Part shown: one piece after another, positions 24,101 through 36,100 of the stretch
Numbering within the stretch: the stretch's first letter is position 1
Layout: the number at the start of each line of letters is the position of its first letter
From: Plutella xylostella
Taxonomy: Eukaryota; Arthropoda; Insecta; Lepidoptera; Plutellidae
NCBI RefSeq assembly: GCF_932276165.1
Contig: NC_064009.1
Location: 5,022,001-5,086,000, forward strand
Length of the DNA: 64,000 nucleotides
Reading direction: 5' to 3'
Translations under genes and position numbers: made by a program
The notes under the pieces: model-generated
Database searches by the model: none
What the model saw: only the letters and a program-made list of their open reading frames with translations
What the model was told of the DNA's origin: nothing

Positions 24101-27100
24101 AAACACCCAAGCTAGGGGATAGTCCCACATTCGACTCAAGGCATCGTGAAAGTATGCTTGTTGGTCTGACCTGTCGAGAGAGCAATAATTCTCCACTACA
24201 TGTGCCGTTTGAGACGCAAACAGATCTACTGACGGAGTTCCCCACTTTTGGAATATTACCTGCGTTAATTGGGGTAACAGGCGCCACTCCGGTGGAGCCT
24301 TGTGGCGTGATAGGTGGTCGGCGTTTTGATTGTAATTGCCTGGAATGTGATAAATAGACATTTGGATGTTGTAATGGTCTATTAAATGGAATACCTTCAT
24401 TGTCAGGTTCATTAACTGAGTAGACTTGGTCCCCCCCTCGTTGCGCAAGTAGGAGACTACCGTTTGGTTGTCGCACTGGATGAGTAGAGCCTTCGAGCTC
24501 AGGTGCCGACCATGACCTCGCAAGACGTTTAGTATGGCAATCATTTCTTTTTGGTTGCAGTGAAGGCTCTGTTCTGACAGAGTCCATGTGCTTTCCAAAC
24601 TCTCGTGGTCTAACTTCGCTCCCCAGCCGATGTCGCTCGCATCCGTTGTTAGGTAATGCATAGGGAGAGACACATGTATTTGTGAAGTTTTCCTGCAGTT
24701 CTGTACCCACAATTTCAACTCTACAAGTACATTTTTTGGCAATGGGCGTGATTTTATTATTTGTAGCTTTAGCAGCGTGTTGACCTGTTTTTGAGTGGTT
24801 CGATAGTTTAGCCTCCCCCTCGGTATGACAAAACTGGCAAAATTCATAATGCCGACCACTTGCTGCAACTCTAAGACGGAAGCTTGGTCTTTGTTGATTA
24901 TCGCATGAAGCTGGTTTTGTATTTTGCCTACTATTCTCTCGGGGAGATATTTTATATTGTTCCAGCTGTCCCAAATAATTCCCAGAAACTCCAGAGCTTT
25001 CTGAGGTTTTAGAATTGATTTTTGTTTGTTGATATTCCAACCCAGATTTTCCAGCAGTTTTACAGTTTTGGTCACATGGTCCAGCAAGATGTCTCGGTTC
25101 TGGTGCACCAAGTAGAAATCGTCCAGATATACCAGTATGCGGACACCTTCTTCGCGGAGCCTCTGTGCGATCCAATTGGATATGGATGCAAAAGTTTTCG
25201 GGGCTGAACTGAGACCGAACGGTAGGCACGTCATTTCCATAAGTTTTTTCTTGTAAATTAGGCGTAAAAACCGACGATGACCTCGAGCTACCTTCAGATG
25301 GAAGTATGCCTGGTGGAAATCTATTTTTGCCATCCAATCTTGTGACTGGAGGAAGTCTGGCACACGATGAATGTTTATAAGACGAAATTTTTGTACCATA
25401 ACGAATTTGTTGAGACTTTTTAAATTGAATATTGGTCTTGACGTGCCGTCGCTTTTCGGTCTCAGAAAAATCGTCGAAATGAAACTGGGGGACGGTGCTA
25501 CCACCCTCAAGACACCTTGCTGCATCATTGTGTTTATTACCTGAGACATTTCTACTGAGGGTAATGTTATGTTGCTGCGATGGTTTGGCATGCACAACGG
25601 CGGCTTGGTTACGAATGGGATACGGTAACCTCTGATTATGTTGAGAATGTAGGGCGGTGCCCCGAGCAGTTCCCAGTTGTGGTAGTAGCGACCCAGTTGG
25701 CCGGCACGGAATATTCTGGCAGAGTCAGTATTTTCGTTTATGTTGTGCTCTACTATCCCGGTGGGAAGTGGGAGAGCGCTTCCTTGATCCTCTGTGTGCC
25801 GTACCTCTTCCTCTGAAACCTGAAACCTTACCTCCTCGTCCCCGAAAATTACCATTTGATTGTTTAGAACGGCCATGATCAACCTGCTTGTAGTTTGGTT
25901 TCACAGGTTTTCTGGTAGAAAAGTCCTGTGTTGAGGTTCCAGGATCGGCCTGCGGAGCAGAAGTACTGCGATCCTTTTGTTTTGTCCAGAAAACGCTCTT
26001 TATGCCTCCTGCTTTTTCAAGGACAGCACTGAATTTCTCGGTATCGAATAATGTAGTGCATGTGGGTGGAATTTTTCGTAATGCATTTTTATAATAGGGA
26101 TCCTTGACGGATGCCAAAATTGCCTCTCTCCTGTGTTGAATTAGCTCCGCCCTGTGACCACACACGAGCTGGCATGTATCATTGGTAGCTTTAACGTACT
26201 CACCTGTCGTAAAAATATCGTTAAGCTTTGTGTAAATATTTTCGTAGCTGAGCTGGTCAGCCTGGCGTGCCCACATTAGAAAATCTCGCATTTCGCTCTG
26301 TAGTGCGTCACGTTGTTTTAATAAACCATAAGTTATCCCTGCAAAAGCTTTCTCGGTGTTAATGAGTGTCTTTGACGTATCATATTGCCTCACTTCTTCA
26401 TTAGGATCTAGGTTAGTAAAGCCTGGCTTGTGTACATACAGTTTTTGTATATCTGAATACCGAACATCGGACCATTGTTCCTGGTCAAAGCGTTGAAGCA
26501 GTTTTAATTGTTCCAACATCTCAGGGGATGTGGAGGGTATAGCTGGTTCCTTAGTTTTGGTGGCAAACGGGAGACTAAACCCTAATTCCTTATCTGAATC
26601 AGCTTCAAATAATTCCCCGCTCACATTTGGGTCAATAATGTCAACATCCTCATTATTCAGGGAGTCTAGTTCAGGGAAGCTATTTCTGCTAGCCAATTGC
26701 CTCTTTAGACCCGACACCTCACTAATTAATTGTTTGAGCTTACGACCATGATGCCTCTTCTTCCGCTTGTGTCGGCGGCGGCGGCGCGCGGCGCTGGACG
26801 AGCTGGAGCTGTCGGAGCTGGCGCTGCTGGAGCTGGAGCTGGTGCTGGATGCGCGCGCTCGCTTGCTTCCACGCGCCGTCGCCGCCTCCGCCGGGACCTC
26901 CGCTGCCTCCCTGCTCGTCGATGGACCGGGTTCACTCATTTTCTAAACAGAAACCGAACGGTAACACCGTTAATCACAATGTCGATCATAAATCTTGTTT
27001 CTGTTCCTATTCCGTATCAAAAGTGCATTGTTAACACTAACAAATTCAAAAAGAAACGGGCAATAGCTAATGCTAAAGTAAGCAAATAATTATTGTTTAA

Positions 27101-30100
27101 AATTTAACCGAAGTTATATTTAATTTACTGTTTCGTTGACCTGAACGAAAATTATTTCGAAAGTCACGGGCATTACGCCTAAAATAATGTTTCAAAAACT
27201 CACCAAATTCGCCAAATAAGGCTCACCAATATAATAATGCACTGAGATCCAAACCAGGGTCACTTAAGCACAAAATTCACATTTATTTCAACACTGGTGT
27301 AGAAAAATAATGAAATAAAAATTTCAAGCAAATTTAAGATTAAATACGACTTAGTACAGAAATGCGGTGGGTTCCAGCTAATGCTAGCTGGGCACGTCCG
27401 CACCGCTTGAAATCAAAGACGCCAATGACGAGAGCATGATTTCAAAAAGTATAAAATCATCTGCCTATTTGTGGTGGCGGAAGCATGGACGAGTCACGTG
27501 GTCTTCAAGATGGCGCGATGGATCGGTTTCCGGACGGCTAGTACAGACAGGAAGTCAAGTACGCTACTCTCATGTATATTATGCTTTGAATAACGGTCAA
27601 GTTAGTTTAATATACATATGGCATCTACCGTCTGCCGTTATAGCTGCCTGATATTGGTATCGATTCGTATCTGCTACGTGCATTGCACACACAGCCACAC
27701 ATAGACTCGGGGGTCACCAGTCGCAACAATGGTGCGCGGGCGCATTGTCCAGGCAGGATGTCCGAGCCATTGTGTCCCAACAAACAGCACAGAACGAGAT
27801 CTACACCTTGTTTCACTCATCGATATTTTCACTTTTTATGTACACCGTCACGCCAGCTCGATTTGACAAAGAAACTGAGTGGAATCGGCAGTATAAAATC
27901 CCATAAATGTACATCAAAATACACTTGCGTAGGTACGCCTTTTTAGGACTACGAAATAACTGTATCAGCAAATAAGCAACCCAACTTAGTAGCACAAAGT
28001 AACTTCTACAGCCATTTCAGTTGGCAGTAAAACAGATAACTGCCGCCATTCGCGAAACGCGAAACGCATCAATTATCCCGTTTGAAGAACCTCACTTAGG
28101 TGCCTCGAACTGAAGCGAGTTACAACTCTATTCACCCAGCGCCGGCATAACGACCGCACGGCTTTAATCACCAGCCAAGCTTACAGAATTACAAACAGAC
28201 TAGGTAAGCTTTGTTTGTTTGGCAGAAAGTATGAGGTGTGGGGTGTAGGTGTGCGGAAGCTAGTTGAAGAAAGTCATGATTTTAGGGTCAGAAAGAGCGT
28301 CTGTGCCCTCCTGAAATAAAAGGAGTTGTACCTTTGAATTTGCCATTATTAAATAATTTCCATTATACTTATCAGTTTTTTGTTATTGACACCGATATTC
28401 TCAACAATCAGCACTTCTATTTCATAACTCCGAAAGTGTTTTCATGACTTTACTAATTAGTGCCGGCGTTGTGTTTCGCGAGTACATTCGTCGGAGCGCG
28501 AGCGGTCCCACAACTTTAATACAGATGAGACAAACTTCGATGTAGCTTTTTGAAGAGGTCTTACTTAGATATTTCCTCAAGAAACGAGTGCAGTGCGAAA
28601 GAAATCTAAAGAACATCGTTATTTTTAAGTAGCCACTGTTTTGCCGGAACAAAGGACACCTTTCCATAGCCGGTATCCATTATTTCCGTACTAAAAAGAA
28701 CAGTCTACTTTTATGGGTCGATATTCCTGTTGTAATTATTTTTCAACAGTAAAGTTTGTTCTGAAAACGGTATTATCTGTTTAGTTCCTGTATTAATTAC
28801 GGATGGAACTGAAAATCCTATACTATATACTATTTACTTAATCTCTTTTGAAGTTCATAAATTGAGGCGTTTATTCTGTCAGACCACTGTACCCCACGGC
28901 CCTTTGTCATCGTTATCACCGGAACTGATCACGTCCCCACTGCTGGGGCACGGGTCCCTTCCAATGAAGGAATCGTTTTAGGCCTAGTTCACCACTCAGG
29001 CCTAGTGCGGGTTGGTGGCGAAAAGTAGAGTCACATGTACTTTACTAACAAAAACCCCTTTAATTGCAGAAGATCGACGACACCCCGTCTAAGACCGACG
29101 CCTCGGACAGCGACGAGAGCTCGGAGTCCGACGGTTCCTCCGAGGATGAGGATGAGCTGGACCGCCCCGTCATCAAGCTGCCCATCCAGTTCGACCTGGA
29201 CGAGCTCGCCGGCGCCTTCCTCTCCAGCAGCCAGAAGTAAGATACCTTGTATACAGCTTCGGTCGCTACATGGGTTCTTAACGACGTTGATAAACTCGTT
29301 TAATGCGCGTTCCATCAATCACAGCGCCGTATCATCGCGATATAGTGTCGTTTGTCTACGTCGATAACGAACCCGTGTAGCGGCAGCTGCTTTCTAGCAC
29401 ATTCGCTCTTTTGCACATTATCTTCACTTCAGCTTATAATTGTCGAGTGCTAGACATGCTGTTTGAGTAAACTAATCAAGCTTCAGCAGCTAGGTCTACT
29501 GTTTATATAATTATATAAAAAAATAGTGCCTGTGATACATAAGTATCGTATCGGTGATCGCAGGTGACTATATACAGGGTGTTGCAAAAAGGGTATACTA
29601 AGCCGAAACCTACATGTGCAGCATGGTATATCTAAGCCCGAAACTGAAATCAGAATTTGAAAATTCGTGAAAAAAAATATTCATTTTCCATAGAAACTTT
29701 GTTGGTCACGTGACTTTTACTATGGAAAAAAAATTTTTTTTTCGCGAATTTCCAAATTCTGATTTCATTTTCGGGCTTAGATATAACATGCTGCACATGT
29801 AGGATTCGGCTTAGTATACCAATTTTGCAACACCCTGTATAAATGTAACAGGTAGCTTAGCGAGCGGGTGGTTGTCCTAAGGAGAGCAAAAATACTTTAC
29901 TCTCGCTGCCTTCCTAAGGTCGGGCATCATCCAGTCACAGATTACTACCGAATAAGTGCTCCCGTGCTAATCTTCAGTTTGATTTTAACCCTTATTGTGT
30001 GGATGTATATTATGTCAGTATAAGGATGTAGCTAAGTATACATTTAAAATCGGATCACTCGTTCAATAATACTTCATTATTCATAAATGCATAAATATCA

Positions 30101-33100
30101 GTTAGGTTAAAATATTTTCATTATTATTACTTACTAAGATTTTATAGATAATAGTTACAAAAGTAGCTCCCGCTATAAATATCAGCACGACCAACAATTT
30201 GAAACTTGTAGGCAGATAATTTATCGCACGAACTTACAGCAGAAGTTGTAGTTCATCTAAGTTTATGAGACCTGCGTGCTCAGAGATACAAACTCTTTCC
30301 TTACATTTCCACATCATCTAATTCTTATAAAAGCAACACTTTATACTTGTTTATTAAATACCAACTCAACTGTTATTGTTGCAGAAATATAACTTTTAAG
30401 TATCTGTTATTTATTTCTTGAAAATATACTACTTATTACACGGAAATTTCTAATGTTATGACAACTCGAGAACAGTTCAGCATCGGTAACAATAGAAAAG
30501 CAGAAGTTTTCTCTAACAAGCTAGATCATGTTTCTCGTATTGCTCAGAGGTAGACTAGTTATATTGACTCTGTGCTCTCGAATGAGCCATTGTGAGAGAT
30601 CGAGTTACTAACGAGTATAGAAACTGTAATTAAAATTCGCTAAACGACTTCACAAAGTTAGCATCAAGTTAGATTTTTGTTCTTTTTGTTTTTTCGTGTA
30701 ATGACCGCGCTGATTACTTTATGAACCACCCCTTTGGGCGGTTTGTGTGCGAACAAAACTTTCAGTCGTCCTGAAACTTTGAAAAGTCATCTGTTGAAAA
30801 ATAAAAAGTTGGAAATGAGAGCACGAGTAGGGTGGTAGCACGGTGGTAGTGATTAATATCGAACAAAAGGTGTACTAATGTAGCATTTAGCAGCACATAA
30901 ATAAATAAAAATTATGATGGTTATTAGCTATTATGATCTCTTGTTATCGCTCATTCATTGATGCACGATATTGTTCATAATTTTTATTTCTAGGAAATGT
31001 AACAGACAATGTTCCTCTGAATCATATATTGGATCAGTATTGTTCTAAATTCTAAACACTACCTTCTAGATCTAGACCTACACTCACGGGCAATGAAATA
31101 TTTCCAGTCAGATAAGCACCGAGTTATTCCTAAGCGGAAAAAGCTAGCTTAATGACACCGTCTGCAATATTAAAGTACATTTAAAAGCTCACCAGAATAT
31201 TACCAACTAAAAACGTAACATTTTGTTAAAATGGCTATTAATTTAGTGTCGGAATTTTGTAAGTGGAACTGTTCCTTTGCACGTGAGTGTATAATGTATA
31301 TGCATTTTATATGCTTATACATATATATTCTTCTAGATGCATATTCCTAAGTAAGTACCTTATTAATTAGTTACGTAATTTCCCGCCAGGGGTCGCATGA
31401 ACTGCGTTGTGGAGCGCCGCAACGAAGAGCCCATGGAGCGCCGCTTCCCCTTCAACATCCTCGGAGCCTTCGCGCCGAGGGCGTCCCACGCCGAGCGCGT
31501 CGCCATCATCTGCCACGGAGGAGATGAGCCCAGGTTTGTTCCACAAGTATTACAGTCGGTGTATGGGGTGGTAAAATTATCCCGTATTAGTAAGGCATGA
31601 GCTATCGGCTATCGGCTAGGCAGAAGCAACTTCGACAAGGAGGCTGCAAGGCGCATCCAACTGGGTTGGGCTGCATTCGGGAAACTTCGTCACATATTCT
31701 CCTCGGCCATTCCTCAGAGCCTGAAGACAAAAGTCTTCAACCAGTGCGTCCTGCCAGTGATGACGTATGGTGCAGAGACGTGGACACTGACGGTAGGACT
31801 GGTCCACCGATTTAAAGTCGCTCAGCGTGCTATGGAGAGAGCTATGCTTGGGGTTTCTCTGATGGATCGTATCAGAAATGAGGTTATCCGTCAGAGGACT
31901 AAGGTTACCGACATAGCTCTCAAAATATGCAAGCTGAAGTGGCAGTGGGCTGGTCATATCTGCCGAAGAACCGATAACCGTTGGGGTAGACGAGTTCTCG
32001 AGTGGAGACCACGAACAGGCAAACGCAGCGTGGGACGCCCTCCTGCCCGCTGGACTGACGACCTTAGGCGGGTGGCGGGTAGTGGTTGGATGAGGAAGGC
32101 CGAGGACCGAGTGTTGTGGCGCTCCTTGGGAGAGGCCTATGTCCAGCAGTGGATGATTATTGGCTGATGATGATGATGAGTAAGCCATGGCAAGAGTCTT
32201 TATCATTGAATTTGAGCAAAGAGAAGAGAGATGCATTCTTTCTAACGTTTTAATTTTTTAATGAAAGATTTATTAGGCAACCAAATCTATGTATAATAAG
32301 AATATTTTCTTACCCGAATTTCGACCAAGGCTACTGCTACTGCTACCTAGAAATTTAGCTAGATATAAGTACATAACATAATTAACATAAGTAGGAGCAT
32401 TTTTATCTAACGAACACCAGCTGACGTTAGAAACTCATCTAAAAGAATGCATATTTTTATGCAAATCTAGAGACGTTGTCGGCGCAAATTCCTAGATTGG
32501 CAACTCCGAGTTGCCTAAGTTATTCCAGTCAACTCCATCCTCGGGGTCGTAAACTGGGGCCGGACATTTATGTAGCTCACAAACTTTCAGTCCCCAATAG
32601 AAAACCGATAAACTAAATTAAGTGATGAAATAAGGTAAACGTTGGTTAGTTGAATCTGTATCAACATTTCAAAGTGGTTTTCGTTAATTAAGGTTTGCGT
32701 AATTTAATAAGTTTATTGATAATGGCTTTGCTATTGAATGCGGGTTGTGGTTTTGCGTCACAGCGAAGAAAGAGATCATTGGTCTGGGGATCTTCCATTC
32801 TCAAGATTTTGTTAGCATTATTTGGAAAATTCTCGATTTGGTTTCCGAGCACTTGAATAGCAAACGTTATTGGAAATTGATTTTTATTCTTAAATTTTCT
32901 TAATTCTTAAACATGGCCATCAAGCTACCTCCTTTTTGCATAACTCATGTAGTGAGGTCAAACATATTTTGTTATAAGTCTGTGTTCCAATGTGGCAAAG
33001 GAAATCTAACTCGCCTCTCGAATACGTCATTAGCTTTGGACAGTTATAAAGGATATAAAGCAAAAGTTATCTAACTAAACACGTATCAGTTCAGAGGTCC

Positions 33101-36100
33101 CTGACTCAGCAATTTGTTAGCAGACAGATTTGTAGTTGCGATACCGACGAGTGCTGCAGAACTTTGCGGAGTGAACCCTTCGAGATGGACGTTTGACTTT
33201 GCTCTGATTGGTGGAAACTTGTAGTGAGGAGAGAGTAATGGTGTGTGAAAGCCAATCGCCATTTATCTTGTGGATTCGGACTTCAATCTGTGAAATAGTG
33301 TTGCTTTGCTATCGATTTCTAAAGGCAGATTTCCATCACTTAGGTATGAATGGTGTTTTCAAAGCCAATTTTAATTACGCTTGCTGAATAACGAAATCAT
33401 ATAAAGCTCTTGGTACTTACTTTAATTCAACTTATGTACTACATTATTTTTATAGAAGAAAGATGTAGACAGTGGTTGTTCACAATAATACATGTATAAC
33501 AGAGTAGGGATTAGAATTGAAACTGACGGTCTCGAACTGAGGACGGGCCCGGGGCGGGATTAACTATGTTAAAAAAATCATCTCTCTCGTATGAGTGAAC
33601 GCGGGGTCACTCTAGGAAAACTATAATTTGAAGTACTTGCTGCGGTGCTAACCACGACTCTATCTCGTTGCATTAAAAGTTACCTTTATTCCTCTCCAAA
33701 ACCTGATTCCTGACACATACCACGTACTACCCACGTCGCGATGTCGTGTGGAAGACTCTTGAAATGTGCCGACAATTTTTGGAACCTGCATTGTCAACTG
33801 AGATTTATTTTGGCGGATGTACGTACGTATAATTATGCAGGTAATAGGTAATTAAGGTTGAGGTACTGAGAATAGTTAGAGGTTAGCATTCCCCTATCTT
33901 TTTTATATAATTTTGTTTTTCGGAACATGCAATGTTCAGGTTTAAAAGTATTATTAAAAACATCTACATTTAAATTATCTACATTAATGTGTTGAATCTG
34001 TGCAAAATACATTTACAGTTAGTATAGTTTTATATACTAAGCTTTGGAACATGAGAATTGTGGCTAGCGTATAATAGAATAAAGATATTTCAAAACCAAA
34101 CTAACATTACAACAGGAAATATTAATCTGGATTAATTAATAAAGCTTTTCAGTTTTCAAACGAGTTTATCCATTAGGGAATTGTACATAATCCCACATGT
34201 TGCTGCTCTCCACAGCCTCGCATTGTTATTTTATAGTGTTTTAAAATAATTAATCATCTTTATAAACTGTGGGGTGGATAAATAATGGTGACGTGTCACT
34301 ATAGTTTCTGAAAAAGATAATTAGGTACTAAAAATAAGAATTAACTACATCTCCACGGATTCCATACTTTTCAGTTATACCTAACTGAAAAATATGGAAT
34401 GTATTTATCTATTTGTGCGTATTCTTTTGATTTGACATCATGATCATCAGGCAACTATGCCATTGCTGGATAAATATATCTCCCATGGTTTATACTTACC
34501 TAAGCATTAGCTATAGTGAGCTCCGCTTCTATAAAAAAACTCATGTGAACACCGGGATTGAAAAAAACCAAGTGTCAGCTTTTCACATACAAAATTCCAT
34601 TAAAAGTGGCCCCGTGAAAGAGTACTTATTAAATTAAAGTTCGTATATCTAAATATGGATATTTGTCAAAGTTTCGCCTTTACAAGTTTTGTATAAGTGC
34701 CTTTGTGCTTTAAAAGTTTTGCCTTTACAACTTTTCGCCTTTGTTAGTAGGACCATATATCCTAACTATCCGTTCTCTCCACAGATCCGCCTTCCCCGAG
34801 CCCCAGTCGCAAGTGTTCGCCTTCCCGCTGACCGGGCCGGTGCGCCTGCCCCTGCGCCCGCAGCCCGCGCCGCCCGCGCGCCCCGCCTTCCCGCCCATGC
34901 AGCACCGCAACATGCCCTTCCCTCTGCCCGTGAGTACCTAGCATTACTAGATAACCCCTCTCCCCGTGAGTACCAGGCATAACTGGATAACCCCTCTTTT
35001 CGTGAGTACCAAGTATAATCTAATTATTAGATAACCCCTCCCGTGAGTACCAGGCAAAACTAGATATCCCCTCTCCCCGTGAGTACCTAGTACTCACTAT
35101 AATTAATTTAGATTAACAATATACGAACTAGATGGAGTGTCAGTGCATAAGAAACGTCTTGACAAATAACACCCCACTTTTACCATTAAGCACTAATCTT
35201 CTAACTGGAACTCCGTTCGGTTAGAATGATGAGATCGCTTTTAGCGATAAGGCCGCCTATTGCGTTGTATTGTAAATTGTTATTTGTGTAAATTGTTTTT
35301 AAGTCAATAAAGTAGTATTCTATTCTATTCTATTATTAGTTTGTAATTGGGTATGTGACTGTTGTAGAAATTTAATATGTATGATGTGACACACAATCTT
35401 GTTCGTGTATTTCGTCGTTAATCTAAGATAATTAATGAGGAAATGTGAAGCTTCACCACGCAAATTTTAGTTTTCCTGTGCAGCGTACCAACGTGATTAT
35501 GCACGATCTAATAAGTACAGCTACTTAGATTATGGGGTTATTTGTTATCCGGATAGTTCGCCGGAAGCCAGGCGCGTGCATCCTTTGTTCATCGCTTCCT
35601 GGTAAGTTAGTGTACTGCTTCGGGATTCCTAGAAGTCCTAGAAGGCCATCCAATGCTCGGTCTGTATGTAAGTGTCCTCAGGGATGGCCAACGAACGGCC
35701 ACACAGACCAAGCATTGGTTAATTAGATAGAAACACCGATGCGTGTGGCCGGCGAGAACGCGGCTTAATGTATAGAGCACGGTGAGCTAAAATCGGCTTC
35801 CTGAAAGTATTGTGTGAGGCCGATCTGTTAGTTTCATACTATATCCGATTTGGTCGCGTTCTATCTTTATAGGGCCTAAGGAAACATGCTTTTATTTATA
35901 TCACTATAATCACTAAAATGGAAATATCACAGTGCGATTAAGCCAAAAAATATGTTTTCTTGTATTAAGAGGAGTAAAGACACCTGTTTCTTGAATTGAG
36001 TAGGTGTCTAAATATATTCTAAACCACAAAATTGAGTTTAAATTATGATTTACGGTTGGATAACCGACGGAAACCGAAATCTTAGAATAATAGCGAGGCA

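Larger units (their letters stand above)
22213..27612 (-). mobile_element. Complete DIRS-type tyrosine-recombinase retrotransposon (5.4 kb)
   Basis: The element lies antisense to the host gene. In its own direction it has a 171-bp inverted terminal repeat (27593-27423), a gag-like frame (26939-25725), an RT/RNase H/Dam-like frame (25882-23852), a recombinase frame (to 22887), an internal complementary region (22572-22465) and the second terminal repeat (22432-22262) with its extra end to 22217. The two 171-bp repeats match in inverted orientation over their length. There is no target duplication; AATA occurs at both outer edges (22213-22216 and 27609-27612), as expected for recombinase-mediated insertion of a circle. 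All frames are open, so insertion looks recent. DIRS assignment rests on RT plus tyrosine recombinase and this repeat layout. Confidence 0.92.
19803..29069 (+). other. Intron 3 of the membrane-protein gene
   Basis: 9.27 kb, more than half of it a DIRS-type retrotransposon (22213-27612). Also holds a TCTG-tailed repeat (21061-21285), a SINE (21822-22083) and a CACGTCCC repeat (28915-29027). The rest has no supported feature. Confidence 0.75.
29237..31389 (+). other. Intron 4 of the membrane-protein gene
   Basis: 2.15 kb, AT-rich, with two MITEs (29575-29837 and 31081-31289). Nothing else supported. Confidence 0.75.
31534..34784 (+). other. Intron 5 of the membrane-protein gene
   Basis: 3.25 kb with a truncated RTE element at its start and a partial GGGGTCACTCTA MITE at 33603-33690. 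The remainder is AT-rich without supported features. Confidence 0.7.

Noticed and set aside
23689..25882. Several plus-strand frames opposite the DIRS genes
   Set aside because: Shadows of the RT and recombinase genes; no domain or start context of their own.
31616..32236. 206-codon minus frame over the RTE copy
   Set aside because: Antisense shadow of the RTE reverse-transcriptase C-terminus.
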